Below are positions 8,252-17,182 of a stretch of DNA of 64,000 nucleotides, piece after piece. How positions within the stretch are numbered: the first letter of the stretch is position 1; every line of letters starts with the position of its first letter. The translations under genes and the position numbers were made by a program. Origin of the DNA: Nocardia nova SH22a (GTDB lineage: Bacteria; Actinomycetota; Actinomycetes; Mycobacteriales; Mycobacteriaceae); assembly GCF_000523235.1 (NCBI RefSeq), contig NZ_CP006850.1, forward strand, positions 3,100,001-3,164,000, in the 5' to 3' direction. Below the pieces are notes generated by a model. That model ran no database searches. It was not told the origin of the DNA and saw only the letters and a list, made by a program, of their open reading frames with translations.

Positions 8252-8970
8252 ATCTCGTTGTGCGGCAATACGTCCGAGGCGGGCGAATCGCTCCACGTCC
8301 CGTCCGGGTCCAGCATCGCCAGAACACCCTGGGCGCCGTCGAGGATGTGCTTTTCCGTCAGTTCCCGCACCCGTCCCGCCTCCCGCTCGCGCAGCGCCTC
8401 GATCAGCTGCGGATGGTCGTTGCCGATCGCGGCGAATCGGCCCTCCAGCGAGGCGTAGAAGCGGTTGGGCAGATGCCGCACCACCGAGCCGAGCAGCAAG
8501 GTCAGCCGGTGGGACTCGGCGACCAGGTTGATGTAGCGATGGAATTCGTGGCCGAGGGTCGCGACGGCGTCGTTGTCGCCGCCGGCGATGGCCTCGTCGA
8601 GCCGTGCGTTGATCGCCTCGAGCTCGCCGAGCTGCGCGGGGGTGATGACGGTCGCGGCCCGGGCGCCCAACTCGCCGGCCAATTGTGCCTGGGCCCAGAA
8701 CAAATCGTGCACGTCCTGGCGGGAGATCGGCGCGACCACGAATCCCCGGCGCGGCACCAGATCCACGAAACCCTCACTGCGCAAGGACAGCAGCCCTTCG
8801 CGCACCGGCGTATTGCTGACCCCCACCGCTTCGGCGATCGGCTCCATCCGCAGGAACTCGCCCGGGCGCACCTTGCCGGACATGATCAGCTCGCGCACAT
8901 AGGACGCCACTTCCTCGGGCAGCTGTGGTCGGCCGCCGTTACCGCGGATCCGGATCAAGTTGTCGGCCAC
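8236..8970 (-). CDS. GntR family transcriptional regulator, FCD/FadR-like (gntR2)
   Basis: 244 residues from GTG 8970 (GGGAGG upstream). Same architecture as gntR1: winged helix with EPIAEAVGVSNTPVREGLLSL and VPRRGF, then an FCD effector domain with HEFHRYIN. The two proteins are near identical through the recognition helix and diverge in the effector domain, suggesting shared DNA sites but different ligands. An AT-rich element with TATAAT-like cores sits 29 bases upstream of its start, so autoregulation is likely. A bidirectional hairpin ends the gene. Confidence 0.93.
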   Translation of the reverse strand: MADNLIRIRGNGGRPQLPEEVASYVRELIMSGKVRPGEFLRMEPIAEAVGVSNTPVREGLLSLRSEGFVDLVPRRGFVVAPISRQDVHDLFWAQAQLAGELGARAATVITPAQLGELEAINARLDEAIAGGDNDAVATLGHEFHRYINLVAESHRLTLLLGSVVRHLPNRFYASLEGRFAAIGNDHPQLIEALREREAGRVRELTEKHILDGAQGVLAMLDPDGTWSDSPASDVLPHNEIGPGN

Positions 8971-8998
8971 GCCTGCCTCCCGGAGTAAGTGGTTATGA

Positions 8999-9014
8999 AT
9001 ACATAATATATAAG
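8999..9014 (-). promoter_or_regulatory. AT-rich palindromic promoter/operator (gntR2)
   Basis: ATACATAATATATAAG, 29 bases upstream of the gntR2 start. Reading on the minus strand it contains TATATT/TATTAT. Same family as the elements at 6412, 13240, 20764, 22137 and 37062, and the best match to the left half of an ACATAAT-ATTATGT palindrome. Confidence 0.6.
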
Positions 9015-9112
9015 ATTTGATCGAGAGTGGAGTGTTCGCGCACCATATGGGTGCCGTCTCACTCCGGAACCTGCACTGTGAGCTGCCGCGCTCCGGTGCC
9101 GTGGACGACGAA

Positions 9113-9143
9113 GTCCCCGCACGAGTTCGGCTCGTGCGGGGAC
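9113..9143 (-). terminator. Terminator downstream of the maoC operon
   Basis: Perfect 13-bp stem (9113-9125 with 9131-9143), 5-base loop, 23 bases after the maoC stop on the minus strand. It ends the five-gene operon acd2-citE2-fabG-htd2-maoC before gntR2. Confidence 0.8.
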
Positions 9144-9165
9144 CGTGAACCCGGGGGCGGATCCG

Positions 9166-9618
9166 TCAGGTGAGCAGCACCAGCGTGTCCGCGACGCAGG
9201 CCGGTTTGGCCGCGTCATCGGCCTGCACCACATAGCGAGTGGTCAAGATGGCGCCCGCGGCGGTATCCCGCAGATCGGTGAACGTGGCGGTGCAGCGCAG
9301 CGCCGAATCCACCGGCACGGGCGCGGGAAACCGGACCTTGTCCACGCCGTAATTGACTCGGGCGCTGCCGAATTCGAGCGCGAACAACTGCTGACCGAAG
9401 TGCGGCAGCAGCGACAGGGTGAGATATCCGTGCGCGATGGTGCGCCCGAACGGGCCCGCCGCGGCGCGCGCCGGATCGACGTGGATCCACTGGTGATCCC
9501 CGGTCGCCTCGGCGAAGGCATCGATGCGGGCCTGATCGACGACCAGCGTCTCACCCGGGCCCAGTTCTTCGCCCAGGGCGGCGCGAATCTGATCCAGGCC
9601 GGTGAAGGTGCGAACCAT
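9166..9618 (-). CDS. MaoC family (R)-specific enoyl-CoA hydratase
   Basis: 150 residues, a single hotdog domain. The hydratase-2 motif is complete: ARIDAFAEATGDHQWIHVDPARAA followed by GPFGRTIAHGYLTLSLLP, giving the Asp/His catalytic pair. It resembles the Nodulation-N/MaoC proteins that hydrate trans-2-enoyl-CoA to (R)-3-hydroxyacyl-CoA. It is the last gene of a minus-strand operon, 8 bases after the two-domain hydratase-like gene. It may hydrate a C5-branched enoyl-CoA such as mesaconyl-C1-CoA or act in general (R)-beta-oxidation with the FabG-like reductase. Confidence 0.9.
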   Translation of the reverse strand: MVRTFTGLDQIRAALGEELGPGETLVVDQARIDAFAEATGDHQWIHVDPARAAAGPFGRTIAHGYLTLSLLPHFGQQLFALEFGSARVNYGVDKVRFPAPVPVDSALRCTATFTDLRDTAAGAILTTRYVVQADDAAKPACVADTLVLLT

Positions 9619-9626
9619 GAACCCTC

Positions 9627-10496
9627 CTATCCGAGAACGAATTCGACGGTCGCGTTCGGGCCGGACGCCTCGCCGCCGGGGCCGAACATCTCGACCAGCA
9701 GCGCCTTGTCGTCGCGTCGCGTCCGGAACTGCGCGGACTGCGCGCAGAACAGGGGAGCGCGGTTGCGGTGACGCAGCCGCGCCGGTCGTCCGGTCCCGCC
9801 CGCCAGACGGCGCACCTCGGCCGCGGCGAGCGTGATCAGCGGTCCGTGGACGACCAGGCCCGGGTAGCCTTCGACGCGGGTGGCGTAGGGCCAGTCGTAG
9901 TGGATGCGATGGGCGTTCGCGGTGGCCGCCGAAAACCGCATGAGCAGCGTCGGATCGGTCGCGAAGTCCCAGACCGAATCCCCGCCGCGGCGCAGGGGGC
10001 TGCCGACCGGCGTCAGCGCGGCGGCGTCGGCCACCGGCGCCTCGGTGGTCGCGGCGGCCCCGGCCTCGCGGTAGATGAGGTCCTGACGTTCCTCGAGTGC
10101 CAGTTCGCCGCCGTCGCGATACAGCCGCGTCGAGACGACCACGACGACGAGCTTGCCGGACCGCCCCGACTTCTCGGTCACCGATTCCACCCGCGACACT
10201 CGCCGGACGGTCTCGCCGACGTGAATCTCACTGTGCCAGCTGACTTCTCCGCCCGCGAACATCCGCCGCGGCAGGTCGACCGGCGGCAGGAAACTGCCGC
10301 GCACGGGATGCCCGTCCGGCCCGATCTGCGAGGAGACCGGCCAGCGCGGCAGTGCCACCCAATGCCACATGGGCGGCAGCTCGTCACCGGGGCCGGGGGT
10401 CGGCAGGCCGTCGTCGAACAGCGATGCCAGCGTGGCGACCGGGCCCGGTTCGACGAGTTCCTCGGTGGTGACGGTGTGTGGTTCCCACTCGGCCAC
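9627..10496 (-). CDS. FAS1/HTD2-type MaoC dehydratase, Meh/Ich-like (mesaconyl-C4-/itaconyl-CoA hydratase family)
   Basis: 289 residues, two hotdog halves. The N-terminal half carries PPMWHWVALPRWP and SFLPPVDLPRRMFAGGEVSW. The C-terminal half carries LLMRFSAATANAHRIHYDWP and EGYPGLVVHGPL, matching the substrate-binding and catalytic segments of HTD2-type dehydratases. This class includes mesaconyl-C4-CoA hydratase of the 3-hydroxypropionate bicycle and itaconyl-CoA hydratase, both of which make citramalyl-CoA. The neighbouring CitE-like lyase could cleave that product. The start overlaps the stop of fabG by one base. Assignment within the class is inference. Confidence 0.82.
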   Translation of the reverse strand: MAEWEPHTVTTEELVEPGPVATLASLFDDGLPTPGPGDELPPMWHWVALPRWPVSSQIGPDGHPVRGSFLPPVDLPRRMFAGGEVSWHSEIHVGETVRRVSRVESVTEKSGRSGKLVVVVVSTRLYRDGGELALEERQDLIYREAGAAATTEAPVADAAALTPVGSPLRRGGDSVWDFATDPTLLMRFSAATANAHRIHYDWPYATRVEGYPGLVVHGPLITLAAAEVRRLAGGTGRPARLRHRNRAPLFCAQSAQFRTRRDDKALLVEMFGPGGEASGPNATVEFVLG

Positions 10497-11242
10497 TACA
10501 TGAACCTTCCGCCGGTGACCTCGAGCACGGTACCGGTCATGTACGACGACAGGTCCGAGGCGAGAAACAGTGCCACCGAGGCGATTTCGCTCACCTCACC
10601 GGCGCGGCGCATCGGGATCTCGGCCATCTTCTGCTCCCACACCTTCTCCGGCATGGCCTCGGTCATGGGCGTGCGGATCAGGCCCGGCTGAATGGCGTTG
10701 ACCCGGATGCCGTGGTGGGCGACCTCTTTCGCGGCGGCCTTGGACAAGCCGACGATTCCGGCCTTGGCGGCGGAGTAGTTGGTCTGGCCGACGAGGCCGA
10801 CCTTGCCCGACAGCGAGGACAGGTTCACGATCGCGCCGCGCTTGCGTTCACGCATGATCGCCGCGGCCTTGCGGGTGCCGTTCCAGGTGCCCTTGAGGTG
10901 CACCGAGATGACCTGGTCGAACTGGTCCTCGGTCATGGTGCGCATGGTGGCGTCGCGCGTGATGCCGGCATTGTTGACCATGACGTCGAGGGTGTCGAAG
11001 GCGTTCAGGGCGGCCTGCAGCAGGGCGTCGACCTCGGCGGAGTCGGTGACGTCGCAGCGCACGCCGATGGCCCTGTCCGGTCCGCCGAGGCGTTCGGCGG
11101 CCGCCTTCACGCTGTCGGCGTCGAGATCGCCGAGCACCACCCGCGCGCCCTCGGAGACGAACTTCTCCGCGATGGCGTAGCCGATGCCCTGGGCGCCGCC
11201 GGTGATGACCGCGGTTCGGTTGTGCAGCAATGGTTGTGACAC
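10496..11242 (-). CDS. SDR family oxidoreductase, FabG-like
   Basis: 248 residues from GTG 11242, CGGAG 5 bases upstream. Classical short-chain dehydrogenase: TGGAQGIG cofactor motif near residue 15, NNAG near residue 89, catalytic Ser in LSSLSGKVG and YSAAKAG (Tyr-x3-Lys), C-terminal [13 protein letters not shown]. The aspartate after the second strand suggests NAD preference, consistent with oxidation of a 3-hydroxyacyl-CoA in catabolism. Third gene of a tightly packed operon with two dehydratases, a lyase and an acyl-CoA dehydrogenase. Confidence 0.93.
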   Translation of the reverse strand: MSQPLLHNRTAVITGGAQGIGYAIAEKFVSEGARVVLGDLDADSVKAAAERLGGPDRAIGVRCDVTDSAEVDALLQAALNAFDTLDVMVNNAGITRDATMRTMTEDQFDQVISVHLKGTWNGTRKAAAIMRERKRGAIVNLSSLSGKVGLVGQTNYSAAKAGIVGLSKAAAKEVAHHGIRVNAIQPGLIRTPMTEAMPEKVWEQKMAEIPMRRAGEVSEIASVALFLASDLSSYMTGTVLEVTGGRFM

Positions 11243-11243
11243 T

Positions 11244-12050
11244 TCAACTCCGTTTCGTCTGTGTCAGGATGCGGTGGGCCCGGTCCACGACCGGCTTGTC
11301 GATCATCTGCCCGTTCAGCACGGCGACCCCGTCGGCGGTGGTCGCCTCCACGACCGAGGTGGCCCACCGGATGTCGTCGGGGCTCGGTCGCAGTGCGGCG
11401 GCCGCCGGGGCGACCTGGCGGGGATGGATGCAGAGCTTGCCGGTGAATCCGAGTCGGCGGGCATACCGCACATCGTCTGTCAGCAGCCGCGGATCGTCGA
11501 CACTGCCGGTGACCCCGTCGATCGGTCCGGGCAGACCGGCCGCGGCCGCGGCGAGCGTCAGTGCGCCGCGCGCGGCGGCCAGGGCCTCGCGGTCACTCGG
11601 GTCGATGCCGAGCTGGGCGGCCAGATCGAAGGTTCCGATGGCGAGGCGCCGCACCGCCGGGACCTCCGCGACCGCCGCCGCGTTCAGGACACCGCGTGCG
11701 GTCTCGACCAGCGCGATGATCGCCGCATCGGCGCCCAGCACCTCCGCCGCGTCGCGCAGGGCGGCCGGATCCTCGGCCTTGGGAACCATCGCTACCGCCC
11801 CGTGTCGGGCCAGCATCGCCAGATCCGCTGCATACCAGTCGGTTTCGGCCGCGTTGATACGGACCACGCCGCTGTTCCCGGCGGCCAGCCACTCGCCGAT
11901 GTGCTCGCGGGCCTCGTCCTTGCGGCCTGGGGCGACCGCGTCCTCGAGGTCCAGCACGATCAGGTCCGCACCGGCTGCTTGTGCCTTGGCGAAGCGTTCG
12001 GGCCGATCGCCGGGGACGAACAACAATGTCGCGGCGGTCGTCGCGCTCAT
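11244..12050 (-). CDS. HpcH/HpaI-CitE-like lyase (second copy)
   Basis: 268 residues from ATG 12050, overlapping the acd2 stop by 4 bases. CitE-type signatures: [51 protein letters not shown] and [15 protein letters not shown]. Shorter than the first CitE-like lyase and only distantly related to it, so the two probably act on different hydroxyacyl-CoAs. Its position directly between an acyl-CoA dehydrogenase and a hydratase of the Meh/Ich type makes citramalyl-CoA (or a malyl/methylmalyl-CoA) a sensible substrate. This is inferred from context. Confidence 0.85.
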   Translation of the reverse strand: MSATTAATLLFVPGDRPERFAKAQAAGADLIVLDLEDAVAPGRKDEAREHIGEWLAAGNSGVVRINAAETDWYAADLAMLARHGAVAMVPKAEDPAALRDAAEVLGADAAIIALVETARGVLNAAAVAEVPAVRRLAIGTFDLAAQLGIDPSDREALAAARGALTLAAAAAGLPGPIDGVTGSVDDPRLLTDDVRYARRLGFTGKLCIHPRQVAPAAAALRPSPDDIRWATSVVEATTADGVAVLNGQMIDKPVVDRAHRILTQTKRS

Positions 12051-13210
12051 GCGCGCTTGCTCGCTTCGCGGACGAGCCCGCCGCCGATGATCAGGCGCTG
12101 AATTTCGCTGGTGCCCTCGTAGAGTCGCAGCAGGCGCACGTCGCGATAGATCCGCTCGACGGGGACTTCGCGCATGTATCCGGTGCCGCCGTGGATCTGC
12201 ACCGCGAGATCGGCCACCTTGCCGGCCATTTCGGTGCAGTACAGTTTCGCCGCCGAGGGGCCGATGCGCCGGTCCTCGCCGCTGACGTAGCGGGCGGCGG
12301 CCTCGCGGACCAGCGCGCGACCGGCCATGACTCCGGTCTGCTGATCGGCGATCATGGCCTGTACCAGCTGGAATTCGCCGATCGGGCGTCCGCCCTGGGT
12401 CGCGGAGGCCGCGTAGGCGACCGACTCGTCCAGCGCTCGCTGGGCCGAACCGACGGCGAGTGCGGCGATGTGGACGCGACCACGAGCCAGCGAGGTCATC
12501 GCCGCCCGGTAGCCGACATCCTCCGAACCGCCCACGAGAGCGGCGGCGGGGACGCGCACGCCGGAGAACACCACGTCGGCGGTCCAGGCGCCCTCCTGGC
12601 CCATCTTCTTGTCCTTGACCCCGACCTCGAGGCCGGGAGTGTCGGCGGGCACCAGGAAGACCGCGATGCCCGGACCCGAGTCGTCGGCGGGGCGGGTGCG
12701 GGCGAAGACGACGAACAGGTCCGCGATCGGGGCGTTGGTGATGAAGCGCTTCTGGCCGTCGATCACCCAATCATCGCCGTCGTGAACGGCTTTCGTGCGC
12801 AGGCCGGCCGGATTGGAACCCGCGCCCGGTTCGGTCAGCGCGAACGAGGCAACCACCTCGCCGGCGGCGATGCGTTCGAGCCACTGCGACTTCTGTTCGT
12901 CGGTGCCGAAGTTCACCAGCACCTGCCCGGCGATGCCGTTGTTGGTGCCGAACATCGAGCGCAGTGCCAGCGAGGTGTAGCCGAATTCCATGGCCAGTTC
13001 GACGTCCTGGGTCAGATCCAGACCCAGCCCGCCCCACTGCTGGGGGATCGCGTATCCGAACAGGCCCATCGCGGCGGCCTGCTTGCGCAGGTCGTCGGGG
13101 ATGGCGTCGGCCTCCATGATCTCCTGTTCACGCGGTACGACCTTCGTTCGAACGAATTCGCGCACATGTGCCAGGATCGCGCTGAAGTCTTCGGGGCCCA
13201 CCTCGGGCAT
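12047..13210 (-). CDS. Acyl-CoA dehydrogenase (second of three)
   Basis: 387 residues from ATG 13210 (AGAGGA 11 bases upstream; an in-frame GTG lies at 13219). ASFALTEPGAGSNPAG and RFITNAP form the flavin pocket. The C-terminus has IHGGTGYMREVPVERIYRDVRLLRLYEGTSEIQRL, including the canonical YEGT glutamate. First gene of the minus-strand operon running to maoC. An AT-rich divergent promoter element (13240-13260) separates it from the thiolase. If the operon is a C5-dicarboxylate route, this enzyme could act on methylsuccinyl-CoA or a similar branched acyl-CoA. Confidence 0.93.
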   Translation of the reverse strand: MPEVGPEDFSAILAHVREFVRTKVVPREQEIMEADAIPDDLRKQAAAMGLFGYAIPQQWGGLGLDLTQDVELAMEFGYTSLALRSMFGTNNGIAGQVLVNFGTDEQKSQWLERIAAGEVVASFALTEPGAGSNPAGLRTKAVHDGDDWVIDGQKRFITNAPIADLFVVFARTRPADDSGPGIAVFLVPADTPGLEVGVKDKKMGQEGAWTADVVFSGVRVPAAALVGGSEDVGYRAAMTSLARGRVHIAALAVGSAQRALDESVAYAASATQGGRPIGEFQLVQAMIADQQTGVMAGRALVREAAARYVSGEDRRIGPSAAKLYCTEMAGKVADLAVQIHGGTGYMREVPVERIYRDVRLLRLYEGTSEIQRLIIGGGLVREASKRA

Positions 13211-13239
13211 TTCGATCACCGTCCTCTGGTCTCGTGCAA

Positions 13240-13260
13240 GAATATTATATAAAATGTATG
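13240..13260. promoter_or_regulatory. Divergent AT-rich promoter/operator (acd2 / thiolase)
   Basis: GAATATTATATAAAATGTATG lies 30 bases from the acd2 start (minus strand, with TATAAT) and about 76 bases from the thiolase start (plus strand). It is one of the longest AT runs in the catabolic region and shares the ATATTAT...ATGTAT arrangement with the other elements. Confidence 0.6.
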
Positions 13261-13335
13261 TGCGGCAAGTGGCATCGGACGCGCGGCGGACGATGGCGCC
13301 CTGGGGTCGATTCGAACGGAATAGGTGAGGCAACG

Positions 13336-14562
13336 GTGTCGAAACAGCAATATGTGCGGCGAGTCGCGATCGTGGATCCGCTGCGGACTCCCGTCGGGAC
13401 CTTCGGCGGGGCCCTGCGCGATGTCGCGGTGGAGGATCTGGCGGCGACCGTGGTCCGGGAGGTGGTCGCGCGCTCGGGCGTGGACCCCGAGCGCATCGAC
13501 GACGTGGTGTTCGCGCAGTCCTACGCCAACTCGGAGGTGCCGTGCGTGGGCCGCTGGGTGGCGCTGCACGCCGGATTGCCGATCGGGGTCCCCGGCATGC
13601 AGCTGGATCGGCGCTGCGGCGGTGGCCTGCAGGCGCTGGTGACCGCGGCGATGATGGTGCAGACCGGCGCCGCCGATGTGGTGCTCGCGGGCGGCGTGGA
13701 ATCCATGAGCCGCATCGAGTACTACTCGACCGCGACCCGCTGGGGTGCGCGGGCGGGCACGGTCTCGCTCTACGACCGGCTCGACCGGGGACGGGAGCGG
13801 TCGCAGCCGGAGGAACGGTTCGGGAAGATCTCCGGGATGATCGAGACCGCCGAGAACCTGGCGAGCGACTACAAGATCGACCGGGACAGCGCCGACGCCT
13901 ATGCCGCGCGCAGTCATCAGCGTGCCGCGGCGGCGTGGAAGGACGGCCGTTTCGACGACGAGGTGGTGCCGGTCTCGGTGCCGCAGCGGCGGGGCGAGCC
14001 GCGGATCTTCGCCGCCGACGAGGGGGTGCGGCCCGACAGCACGGCCGAAACCCTGGCCAAGCTGCGCTCGATCCAGCCCGGCGGCACGGTGACGGCCGGA
14101 AACGCCAGTCAGCAGAACGACGCCGCCTCGGCGTGCCTGGTGGTGGCCGAGGACCGTCTCGCCGAGCTCGGGCTGACGCCGATCGGATATTTCGACGCCT
14201 GGGCGGCGGCGGGGTGCGATCCGTCGCGGATGGGGATCGGCCCGGTGCCCGCGGTCGCGAAACTCGCTGCGCGCCAAGGTCTCGACACGCTGCAGTTGCT
14301 GGACGGCCTCGATCTGGTCGAGTTGAACGAGGCGTTCGCCGTGCAGGTGCTCGCGGTGCTGGAGGGGTGGGGCTGGCTCGATCACGATCGGCTCAACGTC
14401 AACGGTTCCGGCATCTCGCTCGGACATCCGATCGGGGCGACGGGTCTGCGCATGGTGACCACTCTGCTCCACGAACTGCATCGCCGCGGCGGCGGGAAGG
14501 GGCTCGCCACCATGTGCATCGGCGGTGGTCAGGGTCTTGCCGCCACGGTGGAGGCGGTGTAG
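13336..14562 (+). CDS. Acetyl-CoA acetyltransferase (thiolase)
   Basis: 408 residues from GTG 13336 (GGTGAGG upstream); longer in-frame openings precede it but lack family similarity. Thiolase landmarks in order: RTPVGTFGGAL near residue 18, the nucleophilic cysteine in QLDRRCGGGLQAL near residue 92, GGVESMSRIEYYS, the His of NEAFAVQVL, the NVNGSGISLGHPIGATGLRM block near residue 355, and CIGGGQG with the second catalytic Cys. It cleaves 3-ketoacyl-CoA to acetyl-CoA (or propionyl-CoA) and a shortened acyl-CoA. Confidence 0.95.
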   Translation: MSKQQYVRRVAIVDPLRTPVGTFGGALRDVAVEDLAATVVREVVARSGVDPERIDDVVFAQSYANSEVPCVGRWVALHAGLPIGVPGMQLDRRCGGGLQALVTAAMMVQTGAADVVLAGGVESMSRIEYYSTATRWGARAGTVSLYDRLDRGRERSQPEERFGKISGMIETAENLASDYKIDRDSADAYAARSHQRAAAAWKDGRFDDEVVPVSVPQRRGEPRIFAADEGVRPDSTAETLAKLRSIQPGGTVTAGNASQQNDAASACLVVAEDRLAELGLTPIGYFDAWAAAGCDPSRMGIGPVPAVAKLAARQGLDTLQLLDGLDLVELNEAFAVQVLAVLEGWGWLDHDRLNVNGSGISLGHPIGATGLRMVTTLLHELHRRGGGKGLATMCIGGGQGLAATVEAV

Positions 14563-14583
14563 CGGGCACCTTGTAGGCTTTGG

Positions 14584-14597
14584 AAATAAAATATACG
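14584..14597 (+). promoter_or_regulatory. AT-rich promoter/operator-like element (acd3)
   Basis: AAATAAAATATACG, 53 bases upstream of the third acyl-CoA dehydrogenase and 22 bases after the thiolase stop. A weaker member of the same AT-rich family. Confidence 0.45.
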
Positions 14598-14649
14598 ATT
14601 CTGCCGATGGGGTTCGGAACGACCTCGCACCGGCGCACGAAGGAGAACG

Positions 14650-15813
14650 ATGATCACCCTCACCCCTGACGAACAGGAGATCGTTGCCCTGGTCGGCAAG
14701 TTCGTCGACGAGAAGGTCCGGCCCCGGGTCCGCGAGTTCGAGGCCGACGACATTTATCCGGGCGAGCTGATCGACGAGATGAAGTCGCTCGGCTGCTTCG
14801 GTCTGCTGGTACCCGAGGAATTCGGCGGCATCGCGGTCAGCACGGCCTGTTTCGCGCGGGTCACCGAGGAACTGGCCCGGGGGTGGATGAGCATGGCCGG
14901 TGCGATCGGCGGCCACTCGGTGATCTCGTATCTGGTGCGAACCTTCGGCACCGACGAGCAGAAGGCGCACTTCCTGCCGAAGATGGCGACCGGCGAGATC
15001 CGCGCGACCATGGCGCTCACCGAGCCCAGCGGCGGCAGCGACCTGCAGGGGATGCGCACCACCGCCCGCGCCGAGGGCGACGAGCTGGTGATCAACGGCA
15101 GCAAGACGTGGATCTCCAATGCCGCGCACTCCGGTCTGATCGGCCTGCTGTGCATCACCGATCGCGACGCGAAGCCCGCGCACAAGGGGATGAGTGTGGT
15201 GCTGGTCGAGCCGGGCGACGGGATGATCATCTCGAAGAAGCTGCCCAAACTCGGCTATCGCGGCGTGGAGGCGTGTGAGCTGGTCTTCGACGGTATGCGC
15301 GTCCCGAGTTCTGCGGTGCTGGGCGGCACCCCCGGCGTCGGCTGGAACCACATGATGCGCGGCCTCGAGGTCGGCCGGGTCCAGGTCGCCGCCCGTGCGG
15401 TCGGCGTCGCCCAGGCCGCCCTCGCCGATGCCACCGCCTACGCCCAGCAGCGCGAATCCTTCGGCAAGCCGATCTGGCAGCACCAGGCCGTCGGCACCCA
15501 TCTGGCCAATATGGTCACCAAGGTGCAGGCCGCCCGCCTGCTCACCGCCGACGCCGCCGAGCGCATCGACCAGGGCCTGCGCGCCGACATGGAGGCGGGC
15601 ATGGCCAAGCTCTACGCCTCCGAGGCCGCGATGGAGGTCGCCCTCGACGCCATGCGCGTGCACGGCGGCTACGGCTTCTCCAAGGAATACGAGGTGGAGC
15701 GCTACTTCCGCGATGCCCCGCTGATGATCCTGGGTGAGGGCACCAATGAAATCCAGCGCAATGTGATTGCGGCCCAGCTGATCTCACGCAACAAGGTGAC
15801 AGACCGAGGGTGA
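14650..15813 (+). CDS. Acyl-CoA dehydrogenase (third of three)
   Basis: 387 residues from ATG 14650 (AAGGAGAACG upstream). TMALTEPSGGSDLQGMRT forms the flavin signature and HGGYGFSKEYEVERYFRDAPLMILGEGTNEIQRN the C-terminal catalytic block, with GEGT glutamate as in the isobutyryl/short-branched subfamily. It differs clearly from acd1 and acd2, so the three are not recent duplications. Own AT-rich promoter element upstream, terminator hairpin downstream. Confidence 0.94.
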   Translation: MITLTPDEQEIVALVGKFVDEKVRPRVREFEADDIYPGELIDEMKSLGCFGLLVPEEFGGIAVSTACFARVTEELARGWMSMAGAIGGHSVISYLVRTFGTDEQKAHFLPKMATGEIRATMALTEPSGGSDLQGMRTTARAEGDELVINGSKTWISNAAHSGLIGLLCITDRDAKPAHKGMSVVLVEPGDGMIISKKLPKLGYRGVEACELVFDGMRVPSSAVLGGTPGVGWNHMMRGLEVGRVQVAARAVGVAQAALADATAYAQQRESFGKPIWQHQAVGTHLANMVTKVQAARLLTADAAERIDQGLRADMEAGMAKLYASEAAMEVALDAMRVHGGYGFSKEYEVERYFRDAPLMILGEGTNEIQRNVIAAQLISRNKVTDRG

Positions 15814-15824
15814 GATGAGTCGAG

Positions 15825-15859
15825 GGTCCGGTCGGCAGCCACGAGCAGCCGACCGGACC
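15825..15859 (+). terminator. Terminator downstream of acd3
   Basis: Perfect 12-bp stem (15825-15836 with 15848-15859) and an 11-base loop, 11 bases after the acd3 stop. Confidence 0.8.
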
Positions 15860-15969
15860 TTCGTGTATGCGGGACCCGCCGGAGATATCCGGTGGTCACC
15901 GTGCCGATCGCGTATCCCCACGGGAGACAGTGTCATTCGCTGGTCGGCTGGATAGGCTCGGCGATCGTG

Positions 15970-16584
15970 ATGAGGATTCGGCACCTGGTTCTGGTCGGCG
16001 TCGTGGTGGCGAGTGTGGCCGCGTGCGGCGAGTCGGCATCGGATTCGCCGGAGACGACATCGCTTCCGGCGATCCGCACGGCCTGTGACGCCGAGGCGGC
16101 GAACGGGGCCGTCTTCACCACCGAGGCGCGCCCCGATATGCCCTTCACGCTCCAGCTTCCGCAACTGCGGGCGTGGCAGGTAGTCCCGGCGGACGGCGAC
16201 GATCTGGTGTTGCGTCGCGTCGATCGGCACGCGGGAAAGCTGAGCGGCGCGACCGTCACCCTCGGCGTCTCCGCCCCGCGCAGCGTTGTCGGCAACACAG
16301 TCGTGATCAAGTCGATCGCGGGCAACTGGCGGCAGTGGCGAAACCAGACCGTCGATGTGTGCGGTTGGGACGGCTCGCGAGGCACCGGAATCCTGTCCGC
16401 GTCCGGTAGCGAGGAAGCCGATCGCTACCACGAGTTTCTCGATTTCGAGTACCTCGCAGGCCAAATGCTGTACCCGATCCGAATGTCGGTCGAGACCCCG
16501 GCCGCCGACCGTGACCTGTACAAACCCGATATCGACACCTTCGTCGACGGACTACAGATCGTGCCGACATCTCCGGCCGGGTGA
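15970..16584 (+). CDS. Secreted lipoprotein of unknown function
   Basis: 204 residues from ATG 15970 (GTG 15967 also possible). A type II signal peptide is clear: MRIRHLVLVGVVVASVAACG, with the lipobox VAAC and lipidation at Cys19. The mature part (FTLQLPQLRAWQVVP, GATVTLGVSAP, then a C-terminal MSVETPAADRDLYKPDIDTFVDGL) is similar in length and pattern to LpqN/LpqT-type mycobacterial lipoproteins. That similarity is impressionistic. Likely anchored on the outer face of the membrane. A short AT-poor gap separates it from the acd3 terminator. Confidence 0.75.
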   Translation: MRIRHLVLVGVVVASVAACGESASDSPETTSLPAIRTACDAEAANGAVFTTEARPDMPFTLQLPQLRAWQVVPADGDDLVLRRVDRHAGKLSGATVTLGVSAPRSVVGNTVVIKSIAGNWRQWRNQTVDVCGWDGSRGTGILSASGSEEADRYHEFLDFEYLAGQMLYPIRMSVETPAADRDLYKPDIDTFVDGLQIVPTSPAG

Positions 16585-16654
16585 GTAGGGCGGTTCATCC
16601 GGACCGCGCGAGACAGCCTTCGGTGCCGATCCCGCTTGCGTAGCATGAGGTGTC

Positions 16655-17182
16655 GTGGACGAGGCAATCCTGGCGCTGTTGGCTCCGCTGACGGAAACTC
16701 GGCGGGCGCATTCGATCGCCGTGGGTCGCCGTATGGAGAGTTTCGCCGATTGCCTTCCCCCGGCGCTTCGGGCGGACGCAATCGCGGCGGCGTACCTGCA
16801 CGATGTCGGATACGGACACCCGGATATCGGATTTCATCCGGTCGACGGTGCCCGGTTACTGCGATCGCGAGGGTATTCGCCTGTCGTGTGCCATATCGTC
16901 GCATTTCATACCGCCGCCGAGATCGAAGCGGATGTGCGTGGACTCGACCCGACCATCTTCGAATCATTTGCCTTGCATGACGTTCCCGGCCTGCACATCG
17001 CCGATGACCTGATGTGGTGGGCCGACCTCTCCGTCGGCCCGAACGGGGAGGCGATGACCGTGGATCAACGCCTTTCGGAGATTCTGAGCCGGTACGAAGT
17101 GGGCAGTGTGGTCCACACGGCTATCACGCGAGCGGAGCCGCGCTTACGCGAAGCGGTTCAGCGCGTTTCGGGATCGATGTAG
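16655..17182 (+). CDS. HD-domain metal-dependent phosphohydrolase-like protein
   Basis: 175 residues from GTG 16655. The HD signature is visible: a first His near residue 19 (RRAHSIAVGRRM), the AAAYLHDVGYGH pair near residue 50 and VAFHTAAE with a further His. It is related to proteins that hydrolyse nucleotides or (p)ppGpp-like substrates, but the substrate here is unknown. A TAGCAT -10 box at 16641-16646 lies 8 bases before the start, so the mRNA is probably leaderless. The 3' end overlaps the converging NUDIX gene by 25 bases. Confidence 0.8.
   Translation: MDEAILALLAPLTETRRAHSIAVGRRMESFADCLPPALRADAIAAAYLHDVGYGHPDIGFHPVDGARLLRSRGYSPVVCHIVAFHTAAEIEADVRGLDPTIFESFALHDVPGLHIADDLMWWADLSVGPNGEAMTVDQRLSEILSRYEVGSVVHTAITRAEPRLREAVQRVSGSM

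Noticed and set aside
5835..8327. Minus-strand open frame of about 830 codons opposite the hydratase and lyase
   Set aside because: No family signature, and the strong coding pattern is on the opposite strand.
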